NCBI RefSeq assembly: GCF_051201665.1
Contig: NZ_CP179210.1
Span: forward strand, 3,472,001 to 3,536,000
Reading direction: 5' to 3'
From: Psychrobium sp051201665
Lineage (GTDB): Bacteria; Pseudomonadota; Gammaproteobacteria; Enterobacterales; Psychrobiaceae
Length of the DNA stretch: 64,000 nucleotides
Shown here in pieces: positions 9,578 to 17,729 of this stretch. Each line of letters opens with the position of its first letter. Within the stretch, counting starts at the first letter, position 1. The notes beneath the pieces are model-generated. The model was not told where the DNA came from. It searched no databases and was given only the letters and a program-made list of their open reading frames with translations. Position numbers and translations under genes: made by a program.

Positions 9578-9606
9578 CCCGTACTCACTGAGTGCGGGAT
9601 TTTTTA
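9578..9606 (+). terminator. Terminator of the S9 peptidase gene
   Basis: CCCGTACTC and GAGTGCGGG form a 9-bp stem (one G-T pair) around ACT, followed by ATTTTTTATTTTTT. It lies about 25 bases after the stop codon. The stretch from here to 9729 shows no ORF or other recognisable element. Confidence 0.8.
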
Positions 9607-9729
9607 TTTTTTAATTTATTAAATCTTCTATAACCTAGCTCCCAGTTTATGATGTGCGTCATGTACATTACACTCCATTAATAGCGGCGTAAGCACACCA
9701 GTCACTTTTTTTACTTCGCCAAAAAAGTA

Positions 9730-9891
9730 ATACCATTAATTGCATTAAATATTTGCCCACTTGTACTTGTTAAAATGAACTAAAATGGCGTTGCTCTCAA
9801 TCCTAATAGCCAGCTATTAGTCAATCGAGCGCCTTGTTTTAGCTGATTTTCTCTACGCACAACAAGATCACTTACTTAATGCAATTGGTAT
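9730..9891 (-). repeat. ATACCAATTGCATTAA element, copy A
   Basis: A reverse-oriented copy of the 159-bp dispersed element. Ends are ATACCA(TTA)ATTGCATTAA and TTAATGCAATTGGTAT; this copy has three extra bases near one end. The centre carries the imperfect palindrome AATAGC-CA-GCTATT. Its right end runs into the DUF2956 gene and supplies that gene's last codons and stop. Confidence 0.9.
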
Positions 9892-10204
9892 AAGTGAGGA
9901 CCCCTAACCAAGACAGGACAAGTAAAATCCATGGTAATTTGGACGAGCTTTCAGTAGTAGATGATAATTCAGTCTCAGCTGGACTGAGTGATTGCTCTTT
10001 CTTAACTTGACGACCCTTTTTCCGGGCTTTATCTTGTTCTCGTTGTTTAGCTTTGTGCTGTTTTTTAAACTCGCTAATTCCCTTTTCGATACCAGCAGCA
10101 ATTAACTTAGTTTGCTCTTTGGTTTGTCCAGGCCGCTGATTGGCTTTAGCAACGGCAAGCGCTTCATCTTTAGTTTGTTGAGAGACTGGTTGTTTAGAAG
10201 ACAT
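9872..10204 (-). CDS. DUF2956 family protein
   Basis: 110 residues, function unknown. It shows the family pattern: N-terminal QQTKDEALAVAKANQRPGQT and KEQTKLIAAGIEKGI, then a lysine/arginine-rich helix (about residues 45-72), a serine-rich linker and one C-terminal membrane segment (LPWILLVLSWLGVLTY). The last residues (YTNCIK) and the stop codon are encoded by repeat copy A, so the original C-terminus has been replaced by element sequence. It lies 4 bases downstream of gph and is probably co-transcribed with it. Most likely a small membrane-anchored cytoplasmic protein. Confidence 0.8.
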   Translation of the reverse strand: MSSKQPVSQQTKDEALAVAKANQRPGQTKEQTKLIAAGIEKGISEFKKQHKAKQREQDKARKKGRQVKKEQSLSPAETELSSTTESSSKLPWILLVLSWLGVLTYTNCIK

Positions 10205-10208
10205 AATA

Positions 10209-10916
10209 TTACCCCTCTTTTAATGAAGGAAATACACTCAATAATCCATCAAAATTTTCAAATACAACAGTTGGATTATGCAAGGATATGTCTTCACCAT
10301 AGTTATAACCATAGGTTAGTCCAGCACTTTCCATTTCAATGGCATTCGCAGCCAAAATATCATTATGAGAATCGCCGATCATGACACAATTGCCAACACT
10401 AACACTTTGCTGATTCACGACATGTGTCAACGGCATTGGATCAGGCTTTTTCTTTGGTAGTGAATCGGCACCAAGTATCTGAGTAAAATATTGTTTGATA
10501 TTTAGATGACTGACAATGGGATCTACAAAAATTAATGGTTTATTGGTAACGATATGCAATGTATAGCCACGATCGACTAATGTCGACAACGTCATTTCAA
10601 CACCAGTATACAAGGATGTTTTAACGCAGGCTTGGCGTTGATAGTGTTCAAGGAAAATATCCAACGCTTGTTTCGCATAATCGACATCTAGTGTTGATGA
10701 AATATTCCCTGAACCACTTAATGCGCGTTCGACAAGTGTTTTTGCACCATTGCCAACCCAGCTACGAATTGTTTCCTCTGGAAAGTTTGCTAACGATAAA
10801 CTGCTAAGCATGTTATTAACAGCCACCGCTAAGTCTGGAACACTGTCCACCAAGGTGCCATCGAGGTCAAAAATTAAGTCGGATTTATTATTAAAAATTA
10901 CGTGCTGTATTGACAT
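10209..10916 (-). CDS. gph: Phosphoglycolate phosphatase (HAD family)
   Basis: 235 residues from the ATG at 10916. An in-frame ATG at 10967 adds 17 residues but has no ribosome-binding site and would push the nucleophile motif unusually far from the start. HAD motif I is FDLDGTLVDS (nucleophile and acid/base aspartates), motif II is HIVTNKP, the lysine lies in KKKPDPMPL, and motif IV is MIGDSHNDILAA. The DSVPDLAVAVN cap region resembles Gph, which removes phosphate from 2-phosphoglycolate formed by DNA repair or oxygenation. Other HAD substrates cannot be excluded from sequence alone. Confidence 0.82.
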   Translation of the reverse strand: MSIQHVIFNNKSDLIFDLDGTLVDSVPDLAVAVNNMLSSLSLANFPEETIRSWVGNGAKTLVERALSGSGNISSTLDVDYAKQALDIFLEHYQRQACVKTSLYTGVEMTLSTLVDRGYTLHIVTNKPLIFVDPIVSHLNIKQYFTQILGADSLPKKKPDPMPLTHVVNQQSVSVGNCVMIGDSHNDILAANAIEMESAGLTYGYNYGEDISLHNPTVVFENFDGLLSVFPSLKEG

Positions 10917-11091
10917 GAGGGAACCTAAACTATTTCTATAAATTTGCGCGGAAGCTATTTTTAACATGGATCACTATTTAGTGATACCCATCCCTGATTA
11001 AATCCATCGAAATAGTGTATTATCTTCATTATCAATAGTCTCAACTATGCTAGAGATTAGATTCCAAAAGTTTACCAAGGGTAGTTTTCCT

Positions 11092-12517
11092 GTGAGTATC
11101 AAAAAAATTGCGATAGCCGACTTAAAAATTGGTATATTTTTATTAGAGTTTAGGGTCTGTTGACCTTTGTAGTTCAAATTTTGTTCAATCTAAAAGGGTT
11201 GTGGGCAAGGCATGAGGATTGATGCTGGGTTTACCCCAGTGAATGACGAATAACGCGGCACAAAATACTTTTAGGTGAATCCTACGGACAGCATTTGTTT
11301 GTTATTTCTACGGCGTTTTCGCCTATTCGTGTAGCCAGCTACACAACATAGGCTCTGCCTTGTAGAAACCTCAAACAAATTGCTGCAAAAATGAACTCAA
11401 AAGATCAACAGACCCTAATGACTCGAAGTAAAAAATTGCAGTGAAAAAGCCTGGTCGAGTACCCAGTGAAAAGGTTATCGGTAAATTAGCAGGAGACGGT
11501 ATTGTTGAGGTCACTGTCGATTTTAGTCGGTCAACATTTACCACAAAAATTGAGCCAGCCTCATGGAAACGTGACAAGTCTAAGCTAGTCGCGTTTGACA
11601 ACGAAGTCATGCGCGCCCATCGATTGCTAAAGGAATCTAAAGCGACGGTCAATAAAATGTTAGAAAACGTTTTTGCAGACCAAGTTGTCGATATAGAACC
11701 ACTCAATAAAGCCGCTGACGACATTGTTGAATCATTATCTAACAATAGTGATGCGCTGCATCCATTATCAGCACTGCGCACCAAAGATGCTTACTTAGCA
11801 GAACATTCCCTCAATGTCGGTTCGTTTGCTCGCTATCTAGGGTGGAGTCGCGACGCACAAGCACAGCTTATCGTAGGTGGTATCGTTCACGACATCGGTA
11901 AGACCCGTGTCGATTTAGAAATACTCAACAAGCCTGGCCGTCTAGAGCCTCATGAGTTTGAACACATGAAATTGCATCAGGTTCATTCTAAAAGCTTACT
12001 CAATGAGATTGAAGATCTGACTCAGATGAGTCGATAAGTGAGCACTATGCATCATGAAAAAATTGATGGCACCGGCTATCCATTGGGCCTAAAAGGCGAG
12101 CAATTGTCTGAAATAGGCAGAATGTCGTCAATCGTCGATATTTACGATGCACTAACCGCTAGTCGCTGTTACAAAAATTAAGCCATGTCACCTGCTGCCG
12201 CATTGAAAATTATGATGGGGCTCAGTGGGCATCATTTAGATGAAGATTTACTTAAAGCCTTTATTTTGTGTATTGGATTTTATCCGGTTGGTTCGTTAGT
12301 CGAACTTTCAAATAACCTACTTGGCTTAGTATGGGAATCGAATGAAAGTGACATGAAAAAGCCGATAGTGAAGACTTTTTATAACACCCAATATAAAAAA
12401 TATTATGAAGTTAAATTAATTGATTTAGCCGATAGTAATCTCAGTATCAAAAGAGGTGTTGGTCCCTTTGAGTATGGCATTGACATCGACGCCTATCGTT
12501 ATCAACCTGTTGGTTAA
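11092..12517 (+). pseudogene. HD-GYP (DUF3391) cyclic-di-GMP phosphodiesterase, disrupted
   Basis: A GTG start preceded by AGGG opens SIKKIAIADLKIGIFLLEF, the usual start of DUF3391 HD-GYP proteins. A 267-bp MITE-like element then interrupts the frame. When the element and one TA are removed, the same frame continues through KIAVKKPGRV, the HD motif in VHDIGKT, the GYP-region HHEKIDGTGYPLGLKGEQ and on to 12517, about 387 codons in total. Three in-frame TAA codons break it (11430-11432, 12035-12037, 12179-12181), and there are no frameshifts. An intact relative would hydrolyse cyclic di-GMP. It is clearly inactive as a full-length protein; a product starting at 11441 would still contain the HD half. 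Confidence 0.88.
11151..11417. repeat. MITE-like element, TA-flanked family, copy 2, inside the HD-GYP gene
   Basis: A 267-bp insertion bounded by TA on both sides. Inverted ends are AGGGTCTGTTGACCTTTG and, read inward from the right, AGGGTCTGTTGATCTTTTG; the similarity continues through AGTTCA. It is in opposite orientation to the copy at 860-1059 and carries an arm that copy lacks. Because the host reading frame resumes exactly after one TA, both borders and the TA target duplication can be read directly. Confidence 0.88.
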
Positions 12518-12521
12518 TTAG

Positions 12522-13289
12522 CTAGAATATATAGACCAAAGAAACTGAAGTTTCTGTATCTAACTTCTCTTTTCCAACGTCGACATCTGCATCAAATTTT
12601 GCCGCATAAGCCAGTTTCATTTTAAGATTTTCCACCACACTCGCTGACAGTGACGTTTCTGAGCGATAAACGTCATAATCGTTGCCATCTAAATTAAGGT
12701 CGGCAACAACACTTTGTTCGAACTCTGTTGTTTCATTGAGCTTGAATTTAAACTGAGAACCAACATGAATAATGTTGCGATTTTCTTTACCAGCTTCCAT
12801 GGTTGTTCTTGCTATTCCAGGGCCAATATCGGCGTTCCAAAGCACAGCTGCGTTATCAAGAATTCTTTGGGTATAACCAGCCGCAAAAGTAACGGTTTGT
12901 GTTGCACTGGCAAATTTATCTCGTGCATACTCAAAAATCGAAAAAGTACTGCTGTGTTCACCTAAATGCAGATTGTGTTTTAAGCCAATTTTCCATTTAT
13001 CAGCATTTTTTTCTTGCTCTACTGACTTTTGATAAAACTGTGCTAAATAACTTAAACGCCCACCTAGATAATCTAAACCACCTTCTAACTTCCCTTTAAA
13101 GCTTTGCGTTTCAGTGTTACCTGAAGTTAGTGTAGCGCCAACTTCTGCCGCCATATCCCATGAGTTTTCACTTTCATTATTTTTTACTTCAAAGGCAGAT
13201 TCTGTGAACTCACTCTTTGCGAGTTTCGATCCTGCAAGGCATGAAGTAGATAGGGTTAACATTAAGAAAAATAGGACGGTAGATCTCAT
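12522..13289 (-). CDS. DUF481 family outer-membrane-type protein (first of two)
   Basis: 255 residues with a signal peptide (MRSTVLFFLMLTLSTSCLAG). The mature part is a repetitive beta-strand pattern ending in a C-terminal aromatic residue (SLVYIF), as expected for a small outer-membrane barrel. Diagnostic DUF481 blocks are visible: AEVGATLTSGNTETQSF, a WKIGLKHNL strand, and a late RSETSLSA. Function of the family is unknown; some members are called salt-induced outer membrane proteins. The next gene upstream (13375-14091) is a paralogue with the same blocks in the same order, so a duplication is likely. Confidence 0.82.
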   Translation of the reverse strand: MRSTVLFFLMLTLSTSCLAGSKLAKSEFTESAFEVKNNESENSWDMAAEVGATLTSGNTETQSFKGKLEGGLDYLGGRLSYLAQFYQKSVEQEKNADKWKIGLKHNLHLGEHSSTFSIFEYARDKFASATQTVTFAAGYTQRILDNAAVLWNADIGPGIARTTMEAGKENRNIIHVGSQFKFKLNETTEFEQSVVADLNLDGNDYDVYRSETSLSASVVENLKMKLAYAAKFDADVDVGKEKLDTETSVSLVYIF

Positions 13290-13320
13290 TATTTACTCTA
13301 TTAGTAAGTAGGCTATAGAT

Positions 13321-13351
13321 AAAAAAAACGTCAGCAAATGCTGACGTTTTT
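13321..13351. terminator. Hairpin terminator between the two DUF481 genes
   Basis: AAAACGTCAGCA and TGCTGACGTTTT form a 12-bp perfect stem around AA, with A- and T-runs on each side. It probably ends the leftward mscS-DUF481 transcript before the next DUF481 gene. That gene would then have its own promoter within the short gap. Confidence 0.8.
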
Positions 13352-13374
13352 AGTATATCGAAATATTGATTTAA

Positions 13375-14091
13375 CTAAAACGTGTATAACAAGGTAATTG
13401 TCGTTTCAGTATCAACACTTTTCTTATCTAAACCAGCATTATTATCATGACGCACAATGAAGCCAAGCTTCATGGCTAATTCACCCATAATATTTGCAGT
13501 AATTGCTGTTTCTGAACGCGACAATGTCGACTTTTCATCTTCAAACGCGATGTCACTTACAAATATTTGTGAGAATTTAGACGTTTCAGATAATGCATTT
13601 TCATAAGTTAACCCAACATGAAGAATGCCAGTTTTTTCTGACTCGCCATCTTCAACATCAAAAAACTTCATACCTGGACCAAGATCAGCATCAAATGTTG
13701 CTGTATCTGATTTAAATAAGTTTTTGCTGTAACCTGCTGCGAAGCTAGATACTGAATCGTATCCACTAAATTCATCTTGCTCGTGCTCGCCTAATACGAA
13801 GATGCTGCTCGTTTCATCTAATACATAAGCGCCCTTGCCGCCTATTTTCCAGCGTGAAGCCTTTTTTTCTTCATCATCTTTACTATAAAGCACATCGGCG
13901 TAATAGTTATTTACCCACTCGCCTAAGTTATGTGTTGCATCGATTTTAGCAACTAAAGTAGAGGTTTCAGTATTACCAGTGGTCATTGTTCCACCAAGCT
14001 CAGCAGTAGCAGCCCATGACTTGTCTTCTTCGGCCATTACAGTGGCTGACATTAGTGACGCAACTGCGCCAGCAATAAGTAGCTTTTTCAT
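13375..14091 (-). CDS. DUF481 family outer-membrane-type protein (second of two)
   Basis: 238 residues from the ATG at 14091. An upstream in-frame start would lie inside mscS and precede the obvious signal peptide MKKLLIAGAVASLMSATVMA. GGAGAG, which also encodes the last residues of mscS, is the ribosome-binding site, and only one base separates the mscS stop from this ATG, so translational coupling is likely. The body has the family blocks AELGGTMTTGNTETSTL, WKIGGKGAYVLDE and SRSETAITA, and ends LLYTF. It is predicted to be an outer-membrane beta barrel. Pairing with a mechanosensitive channel suggests a link to osmotic or envelope stress (inference). Confidence 0.85.
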   Translation of the reverse strand: MKKLLIAGAVASLMSATVMAEEDKSWAATAELGGTMTTGNTETSTLVAKIDATHNLGEWVNNYYADVLYSKDDEEKKASRWKIGGKGAYVLDETSSIFVLGEHEQDEFSGYDSVSSFAAGYSKNLFKSDTATFDADLGPGMKFFDVEDGESEKTGILHVGLTYENALSETSKFSQIFVSDIAFEDEKSTLSRSETAITANIMGELAMKLGFIVRHDNNAGLDKKSVDTETTITLLYTF

Positions 14092-14092
14092 T

Positions 14093-14923
14093 TTACTCTC
14101 CGTTATTTGAATCTTTATGTACATGCACATCCATTTGTGGATACGGTATACCAATTTTTTCTTCGTCTAATCTAATTTTAATGGTTTCCATTAAATCAAA
14201 ATGTGTTGGCCAATAATCTGCTGAATTAACCCATGGACGAACCACAAAGTTAACGCTGCTATCAGCTAATTCCGCAACCGCTACTACTGGTGCAGGATCT
14301 TTCAATACACTTTCGTGCCCTTCAACAATCTCAGTTAGTATTTTTTTAGCGTGTTTAATATCAGCGTCATAGCTCACACCAATCACTAAATCGATGCGAC
14401 GTGTTGGTTTAGTCGAATAATTAGTGATAGCACCACCAGTGACAGATGAATTAGGCAAAATAATTTGTTTGTTATCGCCGCTGCGAATATAAGTCGAGAA
14501 CAGTTTAATTTCTTCAACAGTGCCGCTCACGCCACCAGCTTCGACAAAGTCACCAGATTTAAACGGACGGAATACAATAATTAATACGCCAGACGCAAAG
14601 TTCGACAGAGAACCTTGCAACGCTAAACCAATCGCTAAACCAGCAGCACCTAATACCGCAATAAATGATGCAGTTTGAATACCGACTTGGCCAAGAGCGG
14701 CAATAATGACACCCGTCATTAATACGCCATAGACGATGTTTTTAATGAAATTAACTACAATTGAATCAAGATCGCGTTTAGCCATCGCTTTCGCGACCAA
14801 ACCACTAATAAAGCCAGCTACTTTGCCACCTATCCAATAAATTAGAATAGCGCTAACAAAAGCGATGACATAATTAACGAGCATTGGAGAATACTCGGTA
14901 TACCACTGTTGGATCATTTCCAT
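14093..14923 (-). CDS. mscS: Small-conductance mechanosensitive channel MscS
   Basis: 276 residues (E. coli MscS has 286). There are three N-terminal membrane helices. The pore-lining third helix is recognisable from its Ala/Gly packing pattern AVLGAAGLAIGLALQGSL followed by NFASG (about residues 95-115). The beta domain follows (FRPFKSGDFVEAGGVSGTVE), with LPNSSVTGGAITNYS and a C-terminal alpha/beta vestibule domain ending IPYPQMDVHVHKD. The channel opens under membrane tension to release solutes on osmotic downshock. AGGGA lies 7 bases before the ATG. Co-transcribed with the following DUF481 gene. Confidence 0.93.
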   Translation of the reverse strand: MEMIQQWYTEYSPMLVNYVIAFVSAILIYWIGGKVAGFISGLVAKAMAKRDLDSIVVNFIKNIVYGVLMTGVIIAALGQVGIQTASFIAVLGAAGLAIGLALQGSLSNFASGVLIIVFRPFKSGDFVEAGGVSGTVEEIKLFSTYIRSGDNKQIILPNSSVTGGAITNYSTKPTRRIDLVIGVSYDADIKHAKKILTEIVEGHESVLKDPAPVVAVAELADSSVNFVVRPWVNSADYWPTHFDLMETIKIRLDEEKIGIPYPQMDVHVHKDSNNGE

Positions 14924-15148
14924 GTTATTTTCCCTGTAAATTATTTAGTTAAGCGTCAATAAAATGACATCTGCGCATATGATACGCAATTCAAAAAAAA
15001 TATCACAACTGTTTTTGTGAAAAAGCTGAATTTTTCACAACTTTACTACCCGCTTTGATAAGTTCAGCGACGATTCATATTCAAGTCTTCTTTTACGCTA
15101 TTATTTATAACCATCATGACAAAATTCAGCGCGTTACATTAAGCATTA
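14924..15148. other. Intergenic region upstream of mscS
   Basis: It separates the leftward mscS operon from the fba terminator region. It is AT-rich (TTTTTGTGAAAAAGCTGAATTT-like runs) and should contain the mscS promoter, but I see no convincing -35/-10 pair. No ORF or RNA gene is recognisable. The remaining intergenic part, 15149-15368, is repeat copy B plus the fba terminator. Confidence 0.4.
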
Positions 15149-15307
15149 ATACCAATTGCATTAAGTAAGTGATCTTGTTGTGCGTAGAGAAAATCAGCTA
15201 AAACAAGGCGCTCGATTGACTAATAGCTGGCTATTAGGATTGAGAGCAACGCCATTGTAGTTAATTTTAACAAGTACAAGTGGGCAAATATTTAATGCAA
15301 TTGGTAT
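15149..15307 (+). repeat. ATACCAATTGCATTAA element, copy B
   Basis: A 159-bp copy with 16-bp perfect terminal inverted repeats (ATACCAATTGCATTAA and its complement) and the central near-palindrome AATAGC-TG-GCTATT. It is almost identical to copies C1, C2 and D. It sits immediately beyond the fba terminator, outside any gene. Confidence 0.92.
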
Positions 15308-15315
15308 TAAACAAT

Positions 15316-15341
15316 AAAAATGCAGCCCGAAGGCTGCTTTC
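15316..15341 (-). terminator. Terminator after fba
   Basis: Read leftward, GCAGCC-TTCG-GGCTGC is a 6-bp stem with a stable UUCG-like loop followed by ATTTTTA. It lies about 30 bases beyond the fba stop and ends the tkt-epd-pgk-fba direction of transcription. Confidence 0.75.
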
Positions 15342-15368
15342 ATCGTTTAAGCGCTAATTAGTTACTAA

Positions 15369-16433
15369 TTAAAGTACTTTAGCGTCCAATTCACCAGTAA
15401 TGTAACGTTGATACATTGTTTCTAAAGTAAGTGGCTGGATTTTACTCGCCATACCCACACAGCCAAATGCTTCGTAACGATCAACACAAATCTGTTCCAT
15501 TGCTTTTTGAGCAACAGCAAAATATTTACGAGGATCAAATTCACTTGGGTTTTGCGCTAAGAAACGACGAATAGCGCCAGTCGAGGCTAAACGTAAATCA
15601 GTATCGATGTTCACTTTACGCACGCCGAATTTAATGCCTTTAACGATTTCTTCAACGGGCACACCATAAGTTTCAGGGATTTCGCCACCGAACTCATTGA
15701 TTACGGCCAACCAATCTTGCGGTACGCTAGACGAACCGTGCATTACTAGGTGAGTATTAGGAATACGAGCGTGAATGGCTTTAATACGATCGATTGCTAA
15801 AATGTCACCAGTAGGTTTACGGGTAAATTTATACGCACCGTGTGACGTGCCGATAGCAATAGCTAGTGCATCACAGTTAGTTGCTTTAACAAAGCTTGCC
15901 GCTTCATCAGGGCTAGTAAGCATCTGATCCATACTTAAAACACCTTCAGCACCGACGCCATCTTCTTCACCAGCCATACCTGTTTCTAACGAACCAAGAC
16001 AGCCGATTTCACCTTCAACAGACACACCACACGCATGTGAGAAATCAACAGTACGTTTAGTCACATCAACATTGTACTCATAGCTTGATGGTGTTTTGCC
16101 ATCAGCCATTAACGAGCCATCCATCATGACTGATGAAAAGCCAAGCTGGATTGAACGTTGACATACATCAGGATCAGTACCGTGATCTTGATGGATACAT
16201 ACTGGAATATGCGGGAACTCTTCAATTGCAGCATTCATTAATGCTTTAAGAAAAGGAGCGCCTGCATATTTACGAGCACCGGCGGATGCTTGCACGATGA
16301 CAGGGCTGTCTGTTTTGTCAGCCGCTTCCATAATTGCACGCATTTGCTCTAGGTTATTAACGTTAAATGCCGGAATACCGTAATTGTATTCAGCGGCATG
16401 ATCCAAAAGTTGACGCAAAGAAATTAAAGCCAT
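15369..16433 (-). CDS. fba: Class II fructose-bisphosphate aldolase
   Basis: 354 residues. A zinc-dependent aldolase that interconverts fructose-1,6-bisphosphate with dihydroxyacetone phosphate and glyceraldehyde-3-phosphate. Metal and active-site sequence is visible: HQDHGTDPDVC (residues about 80-90), DGSLM, EGEIGCLGSLETG, the substrate-binding GTSHGAYKF and MHGSSSVP, and KVNIDTDLR near the C-terminus. Its length and the YGVPVEEI region fit the Calvin-type (subclass B) enzyme found next to pgk in many proteobacteria. It is the last gene of the leftward carbon-metabolism run. Confidence 0.95.
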   Translation of the reverse strand: MALISLRQLLDHAAEYNYGIPAFNVNNLEQMRAIMEAADKTDSPVIVQASAGARKYAGAPFLKALMNAAIEEFPHIPVCIHQDHGTDPDVCQRSIQLGFSSVMMDGSLMADGKTPSSYEYNVDVTKRTVDFSHACGVSVEGEIGCLGSLETGMAGEEDGVGAEGVLSMDQMLTSPDEAASFVKATNCDALAIAIGTSHGAYKFTRKPTGDILAIDRIKAIHARIPNTHLVMHGSSSVPQDWLAVINEFGGEIPETYGVPVEEIVKGIKFGVRKVNIDTDLRLASTGAIRRFLAQNPSEFDPRKYFAVAQKAMEQICVDRYEAFGCVGMASKIQPLTLETMYQRYITGELDAKVL

Positions 16434-16505
16434 TTTATTGTCCTATCACGATTTTAATGGGCTATACCCTAGTAGAGCCAGCAAACGCTGACTCATAAAA
16501 ACAGT

Positions 16506-17684
16506 TTACTGTGCAGCGCGCTCTTCTAGAATCGCTACTGCTGGAAGTTTTTTCCCTTCTAAAAACTCCAAGAATGCACCACCACCGGTCGAGATGTACG
16601 ACACTTTATCGGCGATGTCATATTTATCTACTGCTGCTAGCGTATCACCACCACCAGCAATTGAGAACGCTGAGCTGTTGGCGATAGCTTGTGCGATTGC
16701 TTTGGTGCCTTCACCAAACTGATCAAACTCAAATACGCCAACCGGACCATTCCAAACGATGGTGCCTGCGTTTTCTAAAATTTTGCAAAGTGCTTGTGCT
16801 GAGTCAGGACCGATATCAAAGATCATGTCTTCATCGCTAACTTCAGTCACTGATTTTAATGTCGCACTAGCGTTTGGTGAAAACTCACTGGCAACAACGA
16901 CATCTGTTGGTACAGGGATGTCACCATCATTTGATTGCGCGTTCGCCGTTAATGTTTTTGCATTATCAATTAAATCAGCTTCATAAAGTGATTTACCAAC
17001 TTCATGACCTGCGGCTGCAATAAAGGTATTAGCAATCCCGCCACCAACAACAAGTTGGTCAACAACGGTCGATAAACTCTCTAGCACCGTTAGTTTGGTT
17101 GATACTTTTGAACCACCAACAATCGCCACCATTGGGCGAGCTGGATTATCTAGAGCTTTACCTAGTGCTTCTAATTCTCCAGCTAATAATGGACCAGCAC
17201 AGGCAACAGGTGCGAATTTAGCAACACCATGAGTTGATGCTTGCGCGCGGTGAGCGGTGCCAAAGGCATCCATTACAAATACATCACATAACGCCGCTAG
17301 CTTTTTCGCTAATGCATCTTCATTTTTCTTCTCACCTTGGTTAAAGCGAACATTCTCAAAAATAACAAGCTCACCAGCAGTCACTTCAATGCCATCTAAA
17401 TAATCTGTAGCAAGGCGTACATTGACGTCAAGCGCTTCATTTAAGTAATCAGCAACTGGCTGCAGTGAATATTGTGCATCAAACTCGCCCTCAGTCGGAC
17501 GACCAAGATGAGACATTACCATGACGCTTGCACCTTGCTCTAGGGCTAGCTTTAATGTTGGCAGCGCCGCACGAAGACGCGCATCTGAAGTCACCTTGCC
17601 ATCTTTAACGGGTACATTTAAATCTTCACGGATCAGCACACGCTTGTTGGCTAACGCTAATTCACTCATCTTAATTACAGTCAT
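16506..17684 (-). CDS. pgk: Phosphoglycerate kinase
   Basis: 392 residues from the ATG at 17684, chosen because AAAGGA lies about 8 bases upstream; the longer frame to 17729 has no such site and would nearly abut epd. It transfers phosphate from 1,3-bisphosphoglycerate to ADP. It has the N-terminal RVLIREDLNVPVKDGKV, the MSHLGRPTEG substrate loop, the hinge AIVGGSKVSTKL, and the C-terminal nucleotide-binding WNGPVGVFE and SIAGGGDTLAA. It lies in the usual gammaproteobacterial order epd-pgk-fba. Confidence 0.96.
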   Translation of the reverse strand: MTVIKMSELALANKRVLIREDLNVPVKDGKVTSDARLRAALPTLKLALEQGASVMVMSHLGRPTEGEFDAQYSLQPVADYLNEALDVNVRLATDYLDGIEVTAGELVIFENVRFNQGEKKNEDALAKKLAALCDVFVMDAFGTAHRAQASTHGVAKFAPVACAGPLLAGELEALGKALDNPARPMVAIVGGSKVSTKLTVLESLSTVVDQLVVGGGIANTFIAAAGHEVGKSLYEADLIDNAKTLTANAQSNDGDIPVPTDVVVASEFSPNASATLKSVTEVSDEDMIFDIGPDSAQALCKILENAGTIVWNGPVGVFEFDQFGEGTKAIAQAIANSSAFSIAGGGDTLAAVDKYDIADKVSYISTGGGAFLEFLEGKKLPAVAILEERAAQ

Positions 17685-17729
17685 TAACTTTCCTTTCATT
17701 AATCTTGCGCCCCTAGGCGTCTTTAACAT

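Noticed and set aside
9730..9891. Structured small RNA or tRNA-like gene in the 159-bp element
   Set aside because: The element folds at its ends and centre, but I see no conserved promoter and copies lie in both orientations. A mobile repeat explains it better; RNA function is not supported.
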